A stretch of 64,000 nucleotides of DNA from Puccinia triticina (lineage: Eukaryota; Basidiomycota; Pucciniomycetes; Pucciniales; Pucciniaceae). Below the pieces are notes generated by a model. That model saw only the letters and a program-made list of their open reading frames with translations, had not been told where the DNA came from and ran no database searches. A program made the position numbers and the translations under genes. The stretch is taken from positions 3,472,001-3,536,000 of the forward strand of contig NC_070564.1 in assembly GCF_026914185.1 (NCBI RefSeq), in the 5' to 3' direction. Within the stretch, counting starts at the first letter, position 1. The number at the start of each line of letters is the position of its first letter. Below are positions 1 through 11,852 of this stretch, in pieces.

Positions 1-451
1 GGCGGGCAGGTGTTTGTATACCTGCTCGCCGAGAGTTATCCTTGTTGGCAAGCAGGCATACACCATACCCGCCAAGGGGCTCTCGGCGAGCAGGTATATG
101 TACTTGCGCCTGCCCACTGAGGGGCTCTCGGCGAGCAGGCACGGTGTACGCTTGTGCACGCCTATGTGGGGGCGTGCACGCCCTTGATAAAGGGTGCGCG
201 GTCCCACACGCCCTGTTCGAAGGGCATGGTCGTGGGCGTGCCCCCGGAGGACAGGTGTGCATTTATCAATGCCCGTTCTTGCTCAGGAAAAGGCTGAGCA
301 GTGGCTTGTCCTGTGCCAAGACTGGAGGCAGCTGTGCCTGGGACAAAGCTGAGGATCAGCTCGTGAAAATTGCACTAGAGGCTGGATAGCCAGCTGGAGC
401 AGGTGTCATGTCAGTCAGTTATCATCTAGTGACTACTGATTTTTCCTGGTG
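1..451. mobile_element. Right end of a palindromic foldback element (CACTA-like termini)
   Basis: This is the tail of an element whose other end lies outside the window. It opens with alternating short palindromes built on GGCAGGTGT..TATACCTGC and CTCGCCGAGAG, passes through a GTGCACGCCC-rich stretch and a GGCTGAGCAG segment, and ends at position 451 with ATTTTTCCTGGTG. The same blocks recur in the same order at 63300-63650, and the terminus is the inverse of the CACCAGGAAAAA start at 61574. A 215-bp MITE at 34888-35102 has both versions of this terminus and a 3-bp target duplication. The assignment to the CACTA superfamily is an inference from the CAC start and the 3-bp duplication. No transposase is visible. 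Confidence 0.6.
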
Positions 452-2050
452 TAAGCAGGCGTGTTCAGCGGCGGTTCCGCTAAGTTCTGACCAGCCGTGC
501 TATGGTCTGGTTGGTGGTGAGCGGGCTTGTTTGCAGTCTCTGAGCTCTTTGGCAACTGCTGGCAAGCATCCGCACTGGGAACGACAATTGGCGGCAGCGG
601 CGGTGGGTCCGGTAAACTCCGATTGGCCGTGCTACGGTCTGGTTGGTGGTAAGCAGGCACGTTCACCGGCGGTTCCGCTAAGTTCTGACCAGACGTGCTA
701 CAGTCTGGTTGGTGGTGAGCGGGCTTGTTCACAGTCTCTGAGCTCTCTGGAAACTGCTGATCACAAGCATCCACACCGGGAACGACAATTGGGGTAAACT
801 CCGATCGGCCGTGCTATGGTCTGGTTGGTGGTAAGCAGGCTTGTTCAGCGGCGGGTCCGCTAAGATCTGACCAGAAGTGTTATGGTCCGGTTGGGAGTGA
901 GCGGGCTTGTTCAAAGCCTCTGAGCTGGGTGACACCTGCTGGGACGCATCAACACTAGGAACAACACTTGGCGGCAGAGGCAGTGGGTCCAGTAAGCTCT
1001 GATCAGCCGCGCTACATTCAGATCGGTGGTCAGCAAGCTTGTTTGCACCATCTGAGTTGGGTGGTACCTGGTGGGACACATCTGCGCCAACGGCAATCGG
1101 CGGCAGCGGCGGTGGGTCCGGTAAACTCCAATTGGCCATGCTACAGTTTGGTAGGTGATCAGCGGGCTTGTTCAAGGCCTGGTCCGGTAAGTTCTGATCA
1201 GACGTGTTATGGTCTGGTTGGGGGTGAGCGGGCTTGTTTGCAGCCTCTGAGCTGAGTGAAACCTGCTGGGACGAATCACCACTTGGAACAACACTTGGGG
1301 GCAGCGGTGGCGGGTCCAATAAGCTCTGACCGGCCGTGTTGCGGTCCGGTGGGTGGTGAAATAGCTCGTTTGGAATGGTTTTTAAGCTACCTGGTTGTGC
1401 GTTTGAGGCCATAGCAGCTTCAAAAGGTGTAGAAGCAGGTGATATGTCTAGTAGTTGAGGGCTGTGAAAGCTCTCCATCCTCAAGCCCATAAGGTCACAG
1501 TGAATCACAGTAGAAACCCTTGCGGGTGGTGTGGTTTGGTTTTCCGTTGCTCCTGGTGAGCGGGGGCTGCCTGAATGAATTAGAGAATTCAAAGTGTCTA
1601 TCTCCTCTTGATTGCTTTCCACCCAAGGTAACAAGGAATTCAGCCCTTCAAGGAGAATAGGATGTAGAGAGGTGCTAGTCGGAGTTGGGAAGTTGGTGGG
1701 ATGGCTGAGAAGTTCCAATGTGATTGTCTGCTGGTCAGATAGGCCATTTACCTGAGTCAAAGAATCCTTGGGCCTGTTTCCATGCGCAGGTTGGATCTCC
1801 GACACAGAATTTACCAGATCATCCTGTGTGACCAAAACACGCTCTTGAAAGATGTATTGTGCAGCTGGAGAGGCCTCATTGGATTTTGTATGAACCTGAG
1901 AAGATAACTAAGTGGAATCTGGGTGTGTGTCAACACCTCCATTGTAATTTTGCAAACTAGGGGAATAAGGCGGATGATCTTTTGGATCGTTAGAATCTTC
2001 CACCGCCACAAGCGGCCGAGGTACCTCCACGTGATCAACAAAGTTAATCA
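433..2050 (-). pseudogene. 3' part of SAP/HeH-like proline-rich repeat gene, cut off by a Ty3 insertion
   Basis: Read on the minus strand, one frame runs from the Ty3 boundary at 2050 to a stop at 729. It is interrupted only by a TAG at about 1908; a frameshift near 780 moves the repeat reading into another frame that continues to 433. The first part is acidic and proline-rich (PRPLVAVEDSND..). The second part is a low-complexity repeat (NKPAHHQPD, PDPPPLPP, DASQQVSPSSE). With the Ty3 element and one copy of the AATYA target duplication removed, this frame joins in phase to the fragment at 11853-13822. I recognise no domain in this half. It is a decayed gene, not an expressed protein as it stands. 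Confidence 0.6.
470..1350 (-). repeat. Coding tandem repeat, about 66-bp period with higher-order structure
   Basis: The motif GGTCTGGTTGGTGGTGAGC recurs at about 500, 630, 697, 812, 878, 1011, 1140, 1207 and 1336. Spacings alternate between about 66 and about 130 bp, so the basic unit is near 66 bp (22 codons) and pairs of units form a higher-order repeat of about 196 bp. On the minus strand it encodes the NKPAHHQPD / PDPPPLPP repeats of the pseudogene. Confidence 0.75.
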
Positions 2051-3015
2051 TGTCAGCCACAGAGGACATGTCACAGTAACTTACACGTACCAAGTACCTG
2101 CAATTGTTCACATTACTTATAGTACATTCCTTTACACCTTTATTACATATGTATATCATTAGATACAAGCTTAAGAATGTACTCTTGTTATACATCACAT
2201 TACAGATAACCATAGTTAAATACAGTTACCATAATGTACTGTTGTTATAAGAGTTAAGTTACGTGCAAACAGTAAGATCACAATACATTGTAATATTACT
2301 GTACACGTGAAATACCCCAAGACAGGTATCACTCATTTATCCCCTGTTACGCCTCAGTCCCTATTTACATAAGATATTGGTTATGATATAAATACATAAA
2401 CAATACATGATGTAATCCAATTCAAAGAGCACTGAATAGAATCAATGATTGGTTATGATCAGCTAGTATGCACTGCTACTGATCTAGGATCTACTGATCT
2501 AGGATCAGTACTGATCATTACACTGCCTTGATCATTTCCAATGTTGATCCTCATGAGGATCTGCTTCCCTTGAGCGCTTCCAGTTCCCCCCTGGTCCTGA
2601 AGCGCCTCCAAGCGCCTCATGTTCCCTCCTGCTCTTTTCCCTCTATATAAACACACCCCCAAGACTATTTATCCCTCAGAATATTATTACAGCAAAGTTT
2701 AACCCATACTATAGTTAAACAGTGCTTTCATTCTCACCCATCTTTCAATTCAGGAATAACATCAACTCTTGATTACCCTTACCTTTCTGTAGGTAAAACC
2801 ACAAACCCAAGTTGACTTGTTCCTTGGATGCCTATTAACACCGTGTGTTGATCTGGATGCGCCTTAATTGAGCAAGCCTCTCAGTCAAGATTACTGATAG
2901 AGTGAAACCTTTTACAGGTCTTACCACAAACCCATTGGCCCATCCTTGGCATCTTACACTATCATCTTGCTAGTAACAACCCTCTCAGACACGGTTAGTT
3001 ACCTACAGGCTGACA
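2051..3015 (+). repeat. 5' LTR of the Ty3 element
   Basis: 965 bp, TGTCAGC..GCTGACA. It is colinear with 10557-11852 once the nested solo LTR of that copy is removed. Differences are scattered substitutions and one extra roughly 15-bp copy of GATCTAGGATCTACT near 2480-2510. A TATA-like box lies at 2641-2650. Open frames on either strand of the LTR also occur in the 3' copy and are not genes. Confidence 0.93.
2641..2650 (+). promoter_or_regulatory. TATA-like box of the 5' LTR
   Basis: CTCTATATAA lies about 370 bp before the LTR end, a sensible place for the U3/R promoter. The matching site in the 3' LTR reads CTTCATAGAA and has lost the TATA core. Confidence 0.55.
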
Positions 3016-3017
3016 AT

Positions 3018-3030
3018 TGGGGGTCTGGCC
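3018..3030 (+). other. Candidate primer-binding site
   Basis: TGGGGGTCTGGCC begins two bases after the LTR end. Starting with TGG fits pairing with the CCA end of a tRNA. The donor tRNA is not identified. Confidence 0.4.
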
Positions 3031-3129
3031 TATTATTTATCTGTGATTCTCACTCCCAAACCGTGATAATCATACTAACATACTTATTTCTTACCATTTT
3101 TTACGCCAAAATGTCTTGTTAAAAGACAA

Positions 3130-3552
3130 ATGACTACCATTATCCGTGATTTCAAACCCAACTCCAACCTCCTGAAGTTACAGAAATACACAAAGGAAGA
3201 TCCTAATAACCTTGAAGTCCAAGAACACGTCAGAAAAACCCACCCACTGATTGGAGAGGACCAATTTTACACCTGTACCTGGATGACTTACAGTACTCTT
3301 TGGATAACTTGTATCTATCATCCTGATGGTACACTTATTGATACTACTGAAGAATCAGAATTTGTGGAAGAAGAACAAACTAAACTTGTTAGAAAACCAC
3401 AATTTTCTGCTCTACCATTTGGATATCCTCCGTTTGACAAGGAATACTGCTCTTATACAGAACATACCTCCTACTCCACGCTTCCCCCCTTCACTTCTGA
3501 CGGCCCTCCTCCGCAACTTACGCGCAGAAAGAGAAGTCAAATCATTAACTAG
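3130..3552 (+). CDS. Leader ORF of the Ty3 element, unknown function
   Basis: A 140-residue frame starts 115 bp after the 5' LTR, well upstream of gag. It is acidic in the middle (EESEFVEEEQ) and ends in a basic RRKRSQ tail. No domain is recognised. Simple chromoviruses have gag close to the LTR, so a leader of more than 2 kb with ORFs is unusual. It may be an additional protein, part of an N-terminally extended Gag, or captured sequence. Confidence 0.4.
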   Translation: MTTIIRDFKPNSNLLKLQKYTKEDPNNLEVQEHVRKTHPLIGEDQFYTCTWMTYSTLWITCIYHPDGTLIDTTEESEFVEEEQTKLVRKPQFSALPFGYPPFDKEYCSYTEHTSYSTLPPFTSDGPPPQLTRRKRSQIIN

Positions 3553-3746
3553 ATTTCCCGTGATTGTGTCTTAGATTCTCCCTTATTTTCTCATCATTTT
3601 CCTAGACTCTTCACCCTGTTTCCTTCTATAAAACCGGAAAAATCCATAAAAAATCATCCTATTGTTGACTATCTCTCTCTTTTTGTACTGGAAAAATTGT
3701 CTCTATTTTGCCAAAAACCCATAGAAATTGAATCATACACACTTGG

Positions 3747-5180
3747 TTGACTCTACACATTGAAATTCTAGTGAATTTCATTCATTTTCTCTGCGGAAAA
3801 CACACCGGACATACCCCCCTCGAGCCGCAACCCTCGAGCAGGATCACTGTAACACCTGTAGCTCCTGATCTAGAGCAGCTACAGACGATCTTAGACCGCC
3901 GATTGAACCGCGCGAACCTAGCGGATCAGACTAGAAGTGACATACCTAGCCTACAGATCCCAAAAGCACTGTACAAGTGCATCAATACTTTCCCTCCTCT
4001 TGTAGAACCGCTGTTCCAAGAGTTTAAAAGGACCTCCACTCCACGCCGTTTGAGCAATCAACAAACCAAGTTGATACACTTCTGCGCCACCATCTCAGCT
4101 TTCATTCAACAAAAATTCAGACCTTTCCATCAACAGGAAAAAATTCCTACACTGATTTTCTGGCAAAATCACTATAACTTTAAAAGTACTCAGAAAATCC
4201 AAAATCTGAAAGGTACATCTTTTTCCTTACCCTTTTCCCGTCAGATTGGTTTTTTTTTAATACTAATATTTTTGTGTTTTTCATTGTGTACAGTGTCCAC
4301 CAACGTTGACACCCTCACCCCAGAACTTCAATCCCTTGAAGTTAAGGACAAAAACACGCAACCCCGTGAGGCTAGAGAGGAAACCACTGATACTAATCAG
4401 CGTGCAGATTCCCCAGCTGTTTCTGATAAATCTTCAGGTACATTTATACTTTAAGTAATACCTGGAATAAAAACAAAATACCTACTGAAACAAAAATATT
4501 CTATTATGTCTCCTCCTTCTCTCAGAACTCAAGGTTATAATGGAAGAACCCGCACATCAGACCCAGGCAGAGGATTTCCACCCGCGTCAGTTCTTTCACC
4601 CGCTAAACAACCTGTAGCAGAAAGAATTATTTATGCTACAAAGAAAGGAAAAACTAAAAATACATCTTCTGCTAATAGTCTTGACGGAAGAGAAGTTCAA
4701 GCGCTACTATTACAGGATGAAAGGTTTCAAGACATGGCTCATGGACGTGTGCAATTGCAGCAGCCATGCGGCAATAATAGCGCATCTCAAGTACTGCCGG
4801 GCGGATTTCCAGGCAATGATAGACCTCAAAGGTTTAACAACCACCTTGAAGAGGACAAAAGACTGGAATCCAATGGAGATCAGCTCAGAATCCCTGCTGA
4901 TCCTCCAGCCGTCCCGCAGACAAAACCACTCTCCATTAAGAAGCCCGGAGCGCCGCAGACCAGCTTCAAGACACCAGTCACACAGGGGGAGAAATGTGAA
5001 TTCCAGACACCCGTGGAATACTGGGTGCAATCAACAATGGCGCAGTCAAATCTACAAAGAAATGATACGCCCGGGCAGATCCCTCCAAGGCACTTATGTA
5101 CATCTGGAGCAAGGCAAAATAGCCTGCCAAGAGCGTCAGATGGACCTAGATCCTTAAACAGCTCCCATTTCTTTAGCTGA
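3747..5180 (+). pseudogene. Degraded leader coding region of the Ty3 element
   Basis: Two plus-strand frames (3747-4454 and 4506-5180) with hydrophilic, coding-like composition, separated by about 50 bp. A possible intron with donor CAG|GTACAT near 4437 and acceptor CTCTCAG near 4527 would join them, but the joined frame soon meets a TAG, and the better-looking frame after 4600 is different. I read this as remnants of one pre-gag protein damaged by indels. No conserved domain is seen. Confidence 0.35.
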
Positions 5181-5273
5181 AATAGTAACTCTGGTTCTGA
5201 ACACACATCAAATGTCCCAGATATTTCAAATGTTGTTAAAAATCTAGATACTCCATTTAGAACTGCTCTACAT

Positions 5274-6660
5274 GTGTACACAGAAAATCTTAACTTTGTT
5301 GTAGAAAGAATTACGCAAAGTAACAAAGAATTGTCATCAGACCTTAAGAAAGTTACACAGCGTGTAGATGAGCAGGTAAATTCTGAAGATGATGCCTTCA
5401 CTGTCATCTTGAATAAATTGGAGAGTATGGATAAGAAGCTTGATGAAGCACCCTCTGCTCTTGAAATATTGAGTACCCAAGTTACTAGATCCCCGGCTAG
5501 AACTGAAGAACTGGTTGAAGATCAAGAAAATACCAACCAAGAAATATTACAGAAATTGAATTTGTTGGAATCACGCTTCAGAGCCCTGCAGATTGATACT
5601 AAAGATAAAATTAAATCACAATTTACCACATTTGAAGATGTAGTAAACAGGTTTGAGAAACAAACCACGGACACAGCATCAAAACAAGATAAATTGGAAA
5701 CTATAATTTTACAATTAATAAATTCTGGTAACAATATTAGACACTCATCACCTAATCCCCCGGTGAAAGAGAGCATGAATAAAGATACTCCACCCCATAT
5801 GCAGGCCAGCAGCAGTTCAACAAAAGTAAAATCTGAAAGCGCACCTAATGTAAACTTTCCACCTCACAAGGCAAAAAATTCAGATTCAGATGATAGCGAC
5901 GTAGACATTCCACTACCAGCTCCCAACAGAAGAACAAGATCTTCTACTCCACGTATTTTCCAACAAATGAAGAGGACAAAGCCATTCATAAATTAGTATT
6001 AGCCAATTTACCCAAAATAAGTGAATGGGCCACATTTTCTGGCAAAGGAGAATATGACCATTACAAATTTATAGAATGGATTGAAAGTTTACAGGATGAT
6101 ACGAATGTATCAAATCAAATCATTTGTTCCAAACTCAATTCATTATTTACAGGACCAGCAAACATATGGTACAACAATAGAAAGAAATAAGTTCAAGGAC
6201 CAAAAGATTGGGCTTTCTGGAAAGCAGAAATCATTAAGAAATATAGCTCCCCTGAATGGAAAAGAAAAGTCAGAGATGCCTTCAGAAGATCTAAATTTGA
6301 CGTGTATGGTGAGACTGAACCTTCTTAATGGGTTACCAGCCAAGTTAACAGGATACAAGCTGTGGAAAGACACTTGGATAACCAATCTATCAATGATAAA
6401 TTACTGTCTCAACTTGACCCCGAAACTGAGTACAAAATGCGCCTGGCTATCAGAGCTAATGATGACACCTCAGAATTCATTAACCAGCTTGAAAGTATAG
6501 TGAATGTTTGTAAGAAAGACAAAGCTGGAAGCAAAACAAACAGAAGAGACAATTATAAGGATAAAAGACCTGAGACCAAAGAACCAGCAGCTCCTAAAGA
6601 AATGACATGTTATGAATGTGGTAAGACTGGGCATAAGTCTACCAAATGTCCCAAGAAGAT
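5274..6660 (+). pseudogene. gag: Ty3 Gag (coiled coil, retrotransposon Gag domain, CCHC knuckle), frameshifted
   Basis: The frame from 5274 gives an N-terminal region rich in charged heptads (likely coiled coil, LEIL.. LESRF.. KLETIILQL) and an acidic linker DSDDSDVD. Near 5965 the reading frame shifts, and the Gag core follows in another frame (EWATFSGKGEYDHYKFIEW, then WAFWKAEI). That frame contains TAA codons near 6188 and 6326. From 6362 it reads into the zinc knuckle CYECGKTGHKSTKC (CX2CX4HX4C, 6607-6648), which binds packaged RNA. Gag would form the particle; this copy cannot make one intact. Confidence 0.8.
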
Positions 6661-6789
6661 CAGCAAGAAGATATCAGTGATCCAGAGTGAAGATAACCAA
6701 TTACCATGTGACACCATCAGCATTTCCTCAGGAGAATCCCTTCCTAGTGATTCTGATGACTCATATGATGAATCAGCAAGCAATTCTAA

Positions 6790-9700
6790 TCACGCCATAA
6801 CATGCAAAGCAGACAGACTTATATCTAATATTTCCATAATCCCAAAGGATAAAGCCCCACATAATATTAGGAAGTTACCAGTAGTTAAAACTGACCAAGT
6901 AGGTAATATGCACACTACAGGAGGAACCAACACTACTAATATACTATGTAACAAGTATAAACTCAAATGTCTCATTGATGGCGGAGCATTCTGTTCAATA
7001 ATTAGCCCCAAATTATTAGATACTATTATGCCTGACTGGAAGACCAAACTATCCCCAGTCAAGAAGGAAAAATTCTACAGCTGCAATAGCAAATTGTCCC
7101 CACTAGGTATCATCACTCTAGATATTATTTTCCCTCACACAAGATCTAGCATACAAATTACAGTTGAACCAGTAGTAATGGCAGATTTCAAGATGAAATA
7201 CATTATACTTGGTAATGATTACATTATTAATTATGGTATTGATGTCATTAATAGTAATGGCAGATACTTTACAATTAATGGAGATCTCCTGACTAAATTT
7301 GAACTAGGAATTATGGAAAAATTTACATTAGAGCAACTGGAATGTAATGCTGTGGAAGCCTCAAAATTCTCTAACACCATATCTGACGCCAGAATTTCAC
7401 CAGATCTGACACCAGAATAAACAGACAAATTAGTTTCATTACTGCACAAACATAAATTGGCCTTTGCTACCGCGGATGAACCCTTTGGATGTATTAAAGG
7501 ACATGAAGTAAGAATCAACCTTAATACTTCCAGACCTTATCCACCAGCTTTAAGAAAAGCCTCTTACCCAGCATCCCCTAGGAGCAGAGAAGCTTTACAA
7601 CAACATGTCAATGAATTAGTCAGAATGAAAGTTCTGCGCAAGGTTGGCGCAAATGAGAATGTGGAAGTTACAACACCTGTGATCATTGCGTGGCATAATG
7701 ATAAGTCCAGGATGGTTGGTGATTTTAGAGCCCTCAATACCTACACTATTCCTGACAGATATCTTATGCCTGAGATTAGTGAAGCAATCACGCAACTCAA
7801 GAATGCAAAATTTATTACCTGCATGGATGTACTAAAAGGATTCCATCAGAATGTAATTCATGAAAACAGTAGACATTTGTTACGCATTATATTACATATG
7901 GGTATTTATGAATATCTTAGAATGCCCTTTGGAATTAATAATGCACCATCTCACTTCCAGAGAATGATGGATACTGAATTCCACAGAGAGTTACGTGAAG
8001 GATGGCTTATAATTTACATTGATTACATTATCATATTCAGCCAAGACTGGGAAGAACACCTCAAGAAGCTGACCATAGTCTTAGAAAGAGTAATTAAAAT
8101 GAACATGAAAATATCAATGAGTAAATGCCAATTTGGATTTCAAGAACTTAAAGCTCTAGGACATATAGTATCAGGACTCAGTATAGCTATAGACATGAAT
8201 AAAGTAGCAGCTGTTTTGCTCAAACCTATGCCAACTAACCTGAAGGAAGTACAATCATTCTTACGTTTTGCAAGTTATCATAGACAACACATTAAGGATT
8301 TTGCAAAAATAAGTGGCCCACTTTATCAACTCAGTAGTCCCAACACTGCATTTAAAATTACAACTACTAGAGTGGAAGCTTTTAATGTAATGAGAAAAAA
8401 ACTTACACCAGCACCAATACTGTTCATGCCTGATCCCCATAAACCTTACAGATTATATGTAGATGCCAGCATGGAAGGATTAGGCGCTGCATTACATCAG
8501 ATACAGGATTTTGAAGTCCCCAGAGAAGGAGTCATATGCTACATTTCACGCACCTTGAAAGACAGTGAAAAAAGATATGGAGCCAGCCAGCTAGAATGTC
8601 TTTGTCTAGTATGGGCATTTGAAAAATTATATTACTACTTGGATGGATGTGACTTTGAAGTCATTACTGATTGTATAGCCCTTAAAAGTCTCTTAGGTAT
8701 GAAAACTCCCAATATACATATGCTTAGATGGCAAATTGCTATTCAAATCTGGAGAGGAAGCATGAATATTATCCACAGAGCTGGAAATATCCATAAGAAT
8801 GCAGATGGTCTTAGCAGATGGTCTTTAAAAAATTTACCAGAGAACCCAGCATGGGACGGAGAAATTTCTGCAAAAATCATGGATTCATTTCCTCCTGAGA
8901 ATGACGAAGATAATCCTGCATATGATGCTCCTTCAGAAAATTATGATATTCTTGGATTACATGCATGTGAAATGGAAGAAGAATTCTGGGATGAAATCAA
9001 AAAATCTTATGATACCAATAAGAATACTTCTACCATTAAGTAAACACTACAGAGTAAGTATAGGAATATGGATTTAATTAACTCATTAGAAGAACCCTGG
9101 GCTACAGCATTTAAAGAAGACAGATTTTCCCTTCTTGATGGATTACTTTACCATAGAACCAAACATACTAGTGTGGTAGTACTGGTGCAAAGAGAACATA
9201 TCAATTTATTTCTTACAGAATGCCATGATAATATCACTGCTGGGCATTTCTCTGTAGAGCGCACTACAGAGAAAGTAAAGCACATTGCATGGTGGCCAAA
9301 CTTTAAGAATGAAACCAAGGACTAATGTGAATCTTGTGAAAGGTGCCAAAAAGCCAACAAAGCTACAGGAAAGAGATATGGACTATTACAGGAAATTGAA
9401 GAACCTACTGAAAGATGGTCTGTCATTAATATGGATTTTGTTACAGGATTACCTCCTGCAGGACAAGATAACTATAATTCAGTACTAGTGGTAGTAGACA
9501 GATTTTCCAAAAGAACCAAATTCCTTCCATGTCATAAAGAGAATACAGCCTTTGATATAGCTATGTTGTTTTGGCAAAAGATAATTGCTGATGTAGGATG
9601 CCCAAGATACATTATTACAGACAGAGATCCTAAATTTACGTCAGAATTCTGGAGAGGACTTTATGATCTATGTGGTACACAATTAAAGTTCTCCACAGCT

Positions 9701-10523
9701 TATCACCCACAGACTGATGGATTAGCTGAAAGGATGATTCAAACTCTTGAAGACATGATCAGAAGATATTGTGCCTATGGATTGGAATTTAAGGAAAAAG
9801 ATAATTATACTCATGATTGGTGCTCACTCTTACCAGCCCTTGAGTTTGCCTACAATTCCAGCAAACATAGCTCTACCAATATTACTCCTTTTGAATTGGA
9901 AAGAGGATGGATTCCATGGTTCCCCAAAGACTTAGTTTTATCTAAATCTGTAACAATACATCCTAATGAAGCAGACTTCCATCAGATGATGACTAAGACA
10001 GCTAATTACGCAGCAGAATGCATTAAAAAATCCTTTGAATACAACAAAACTAGATGGGACAAGACTCATAAACCTCATCAGTTTAAAGTTGGTGAAGAAG
10101 TTCTTATTTCTACATTTAACTTTCCTCACTGGCCCTAAGAAATTGAGAGACTCATTTGTAGGACCATTTGTTATTAAAGCCTTACACGGAAAGAATGCTG
10201 TTGAAGTCATACTGACAGGTGAATTAGAAAGAAAACATCCTACTTTTCCTGTTAGTTTAATCAAACCTTACGTGCCTAGTAACAATGAAAATTTCCCTTT
10301 AAGGAAAGACAACATTAAAGTTGTAATTCCAAGACTGGAGAAAGAAGTTGTGAAAATAAAGAAGGTTTTACAACACAGAAAAATCAGAAAAAACAATGTG
10401 GACATTAAACAATATCTAGTTAGATACAGTGGTTCTAAAAAAGATGAATGGCTCACTACTGACCAAATTCCAGACTCTGAAAAAGTCCTTAGACAATACA
10501 GAGCTGATAAGAGAAATCTTTAA
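6790..10523 (+). pseudogene. pol: Ty3 Pol: protease, RT, RNase H, integrase, chromodomain (inactive)
   Basis: A single frame covers most of Pol, with TAA stops at 7418, 9041 and 9323 and a frameshift near 10130. Protease: LIDGGAFCSI (DGG in place of the usual DSG). RT: DFRALN, CMDVLKGFHQ, RMPFGINNAPSHFQ, then YIDY where the catalytic YIDD is expected. RNase H: YVDAS..LECL..ITDC..NADGLSR. Integrase: HHCC zinc module (H..GHFS..CESCERCQKAN, with one stop inside), D in MDFVTGLP and TDRDPKF, E in TDGLAERM. After the frameshift, a chromodomain-like end YLVRYSG..DEWLTTDQI appears near 10415-10470; such domains direct integration to modified histones. The last catalytic Asp of RT is lost, so the copy is dead apart from nonsense repair. 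Confidence 0.92.
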
Positions 10524-10544
10524 TTCTTTGATCAGCCTTTTTTT

Positions 10545-10556
10545 GGAGGGAGGAAG
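10545..10556 (+). other. Polypurine tract of the Ty3 element
   Basis: GGAGGGAGGAAG ends exactly where the 3' LTR begins (TGTCAGC at 10557). It would prime plus-strand cDNA synthesis. Confidence 0.8.
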
Positions 10557-11852
10557 TGTCAGCAACAGAGTACTATCACAGTACCTTACACGTACCAAGT
10601 ACCTGCAATTGTTCACATTACTTATAGTACATTCCTTTACACCTTTATTACATATGTATATCATTAGATACAAGCTTAAGAATATACTCTTGTTATACAT
10701 CACATTACAGATAACCATAGTTAAATACAGTTACCATAATGTACTGTTGTTATAAGAGTTAAGCTACGTGCAAACAGTAAGATCACAATACATTGTAATA
10801 TTACTGTACACGTGAAATACCCCAAGACAGGTATCACTCATTTATCCCCTGTTACGCCTCAGTCCCTATTTACATAACATATTGAAGAATTTTGGACTCA
10901 GAGCCGGAGGGATGAGTGAAAAACAAGCCTAAGGAAGAAAGCTTGAGGCGGAGAACAAAAAAAGGGAGCCCAAGAAAGGGCCAAGCTGCTTAGCTGTGAA
11001 GGGGAAAAAGGCCCCTCACTACAAGAGACTCTCAGGTCTCAGGGATAAGGCGCAGGAACTGATGCTTCTATTTCTATCTATCTGAGCGGATATTTAAGCT
11101 ATTACATTGGGGGGACAAAATGTGGGCAGAAGATGGTATTTGCATATGCAACTGGCAGGAGAAAAGGGAGTGACAGGGAAGAGACAGGAAAGAAGTGAGT
11201 GACAGAGATGTGAAATTCCAACACATATTGGTTATGATATAAATACATAAACAATACATGATGTAATCCAATTCAAAGAGCACTGAATGGAATCAATGAT
11301 TGGTTATGATCAGCTAGTATGCACTGCTACTGATCTAGGATCAGTACTGATCATTACACTGCCTTGATCATTTCCAATGTTGATCCTCATGAGGATCTGC
11401 TTCCCTTGAGCGCTTCCAGTTCCCCCCTGGTCCTGAAGCGCCTCCAAGCGCCTCATGTTCCCTCCTGCTCTTTTCCCTTCATAGAAACACGCCCCCCAGG
11501 ACTATTTATCCCTCAAAATATTATTACAGCAAAGTTTAACCCATACTCTAGTTAAACAGTGCTTTCATTCTCACCCATCTTTCAATTGAGGAATAACATC
11601 AACTCTTGATTACCCTTACCTTTCTGTAGGAAAAACCATGAACGCAAGTTGAGTTGTTCCTTGGATGCCTATTAACACCCTGTGTTGATCTGGATGCGCC
11701 TTAATTGAGCAAGCCTCTCAGTCAAGATTACTGATAGAGTGAAACCTTTTACAGGTCTTAGCACAAACCCATTGGCCCATCCTTGGCATCTTACACCATC
11801 ATCTTGATAGTAACAACCCTCTCAGACACGGTTAGTTACCTACAGGCTGACA
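10557..11852 (+). repeat. 3' LTR of the Ty3 element, carrying a nested solo LTR
   Basis: Same sequence as 2051-3015 apart from scattered substitutions, but longer because of the 341-bp insertion at 10883-11223 and its 5-bp duplication. Confidence 0.93.
10883..11223 (-). mobile_element. Solo LTR nested in the Ty3 3' LTR
   Basis: 341 bp, TGAAGAATTTT on one side and AAATTCCAACA on the other, so it has TG..CA ends with an imperfect short inverted repeat. It is flanked by a perfect 5-bp duplication CATAT (10878-10882 and 11224-11228). The 5' LTR shows the empty site with one base difference (GATAT). Orientation is inferred from the TGTTGGAATTTC start on the minus strand. The insertion postdates the Ty3 insertion. 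Confidence 0.85.

Larger units (their letters stand above)
2051..11852 (+). mobile_element. Ty3/gypsy chromovirus, full-length but inactive
   Basis: The element has two long terminal repeats beginning TGTCAGC and ending GCTGACA, a candidate primer site after the 5' LTR and a polypurine tract before the 3' LTR. Between them lie leader ORFs, gag with a CCHC knuckle, protease, reverse transcriptase, RNase H, integrase and a C-terminal chromodomain, the order typical of chromoviruses. Flanking duplications are AATCA (2046-2050) and AATTA (11853-11857), one mismatch. The polyprotein frame is broken by several stops and at least two frameshifts, and the RT active site is altered, so it can only move in trans. 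It sits inside the coding sequence of the SAP-like gene, on the opposite strand. Confidence 0.93.

Noticed and set aside
2051..2213. Minus-strand frame starting inside the 5' LTR and fused to host sequence
   Set aside because: The first part lies in the LTR and recurs at 10560-10720. Only the part left of 2050 belongs to the interrupted gene.
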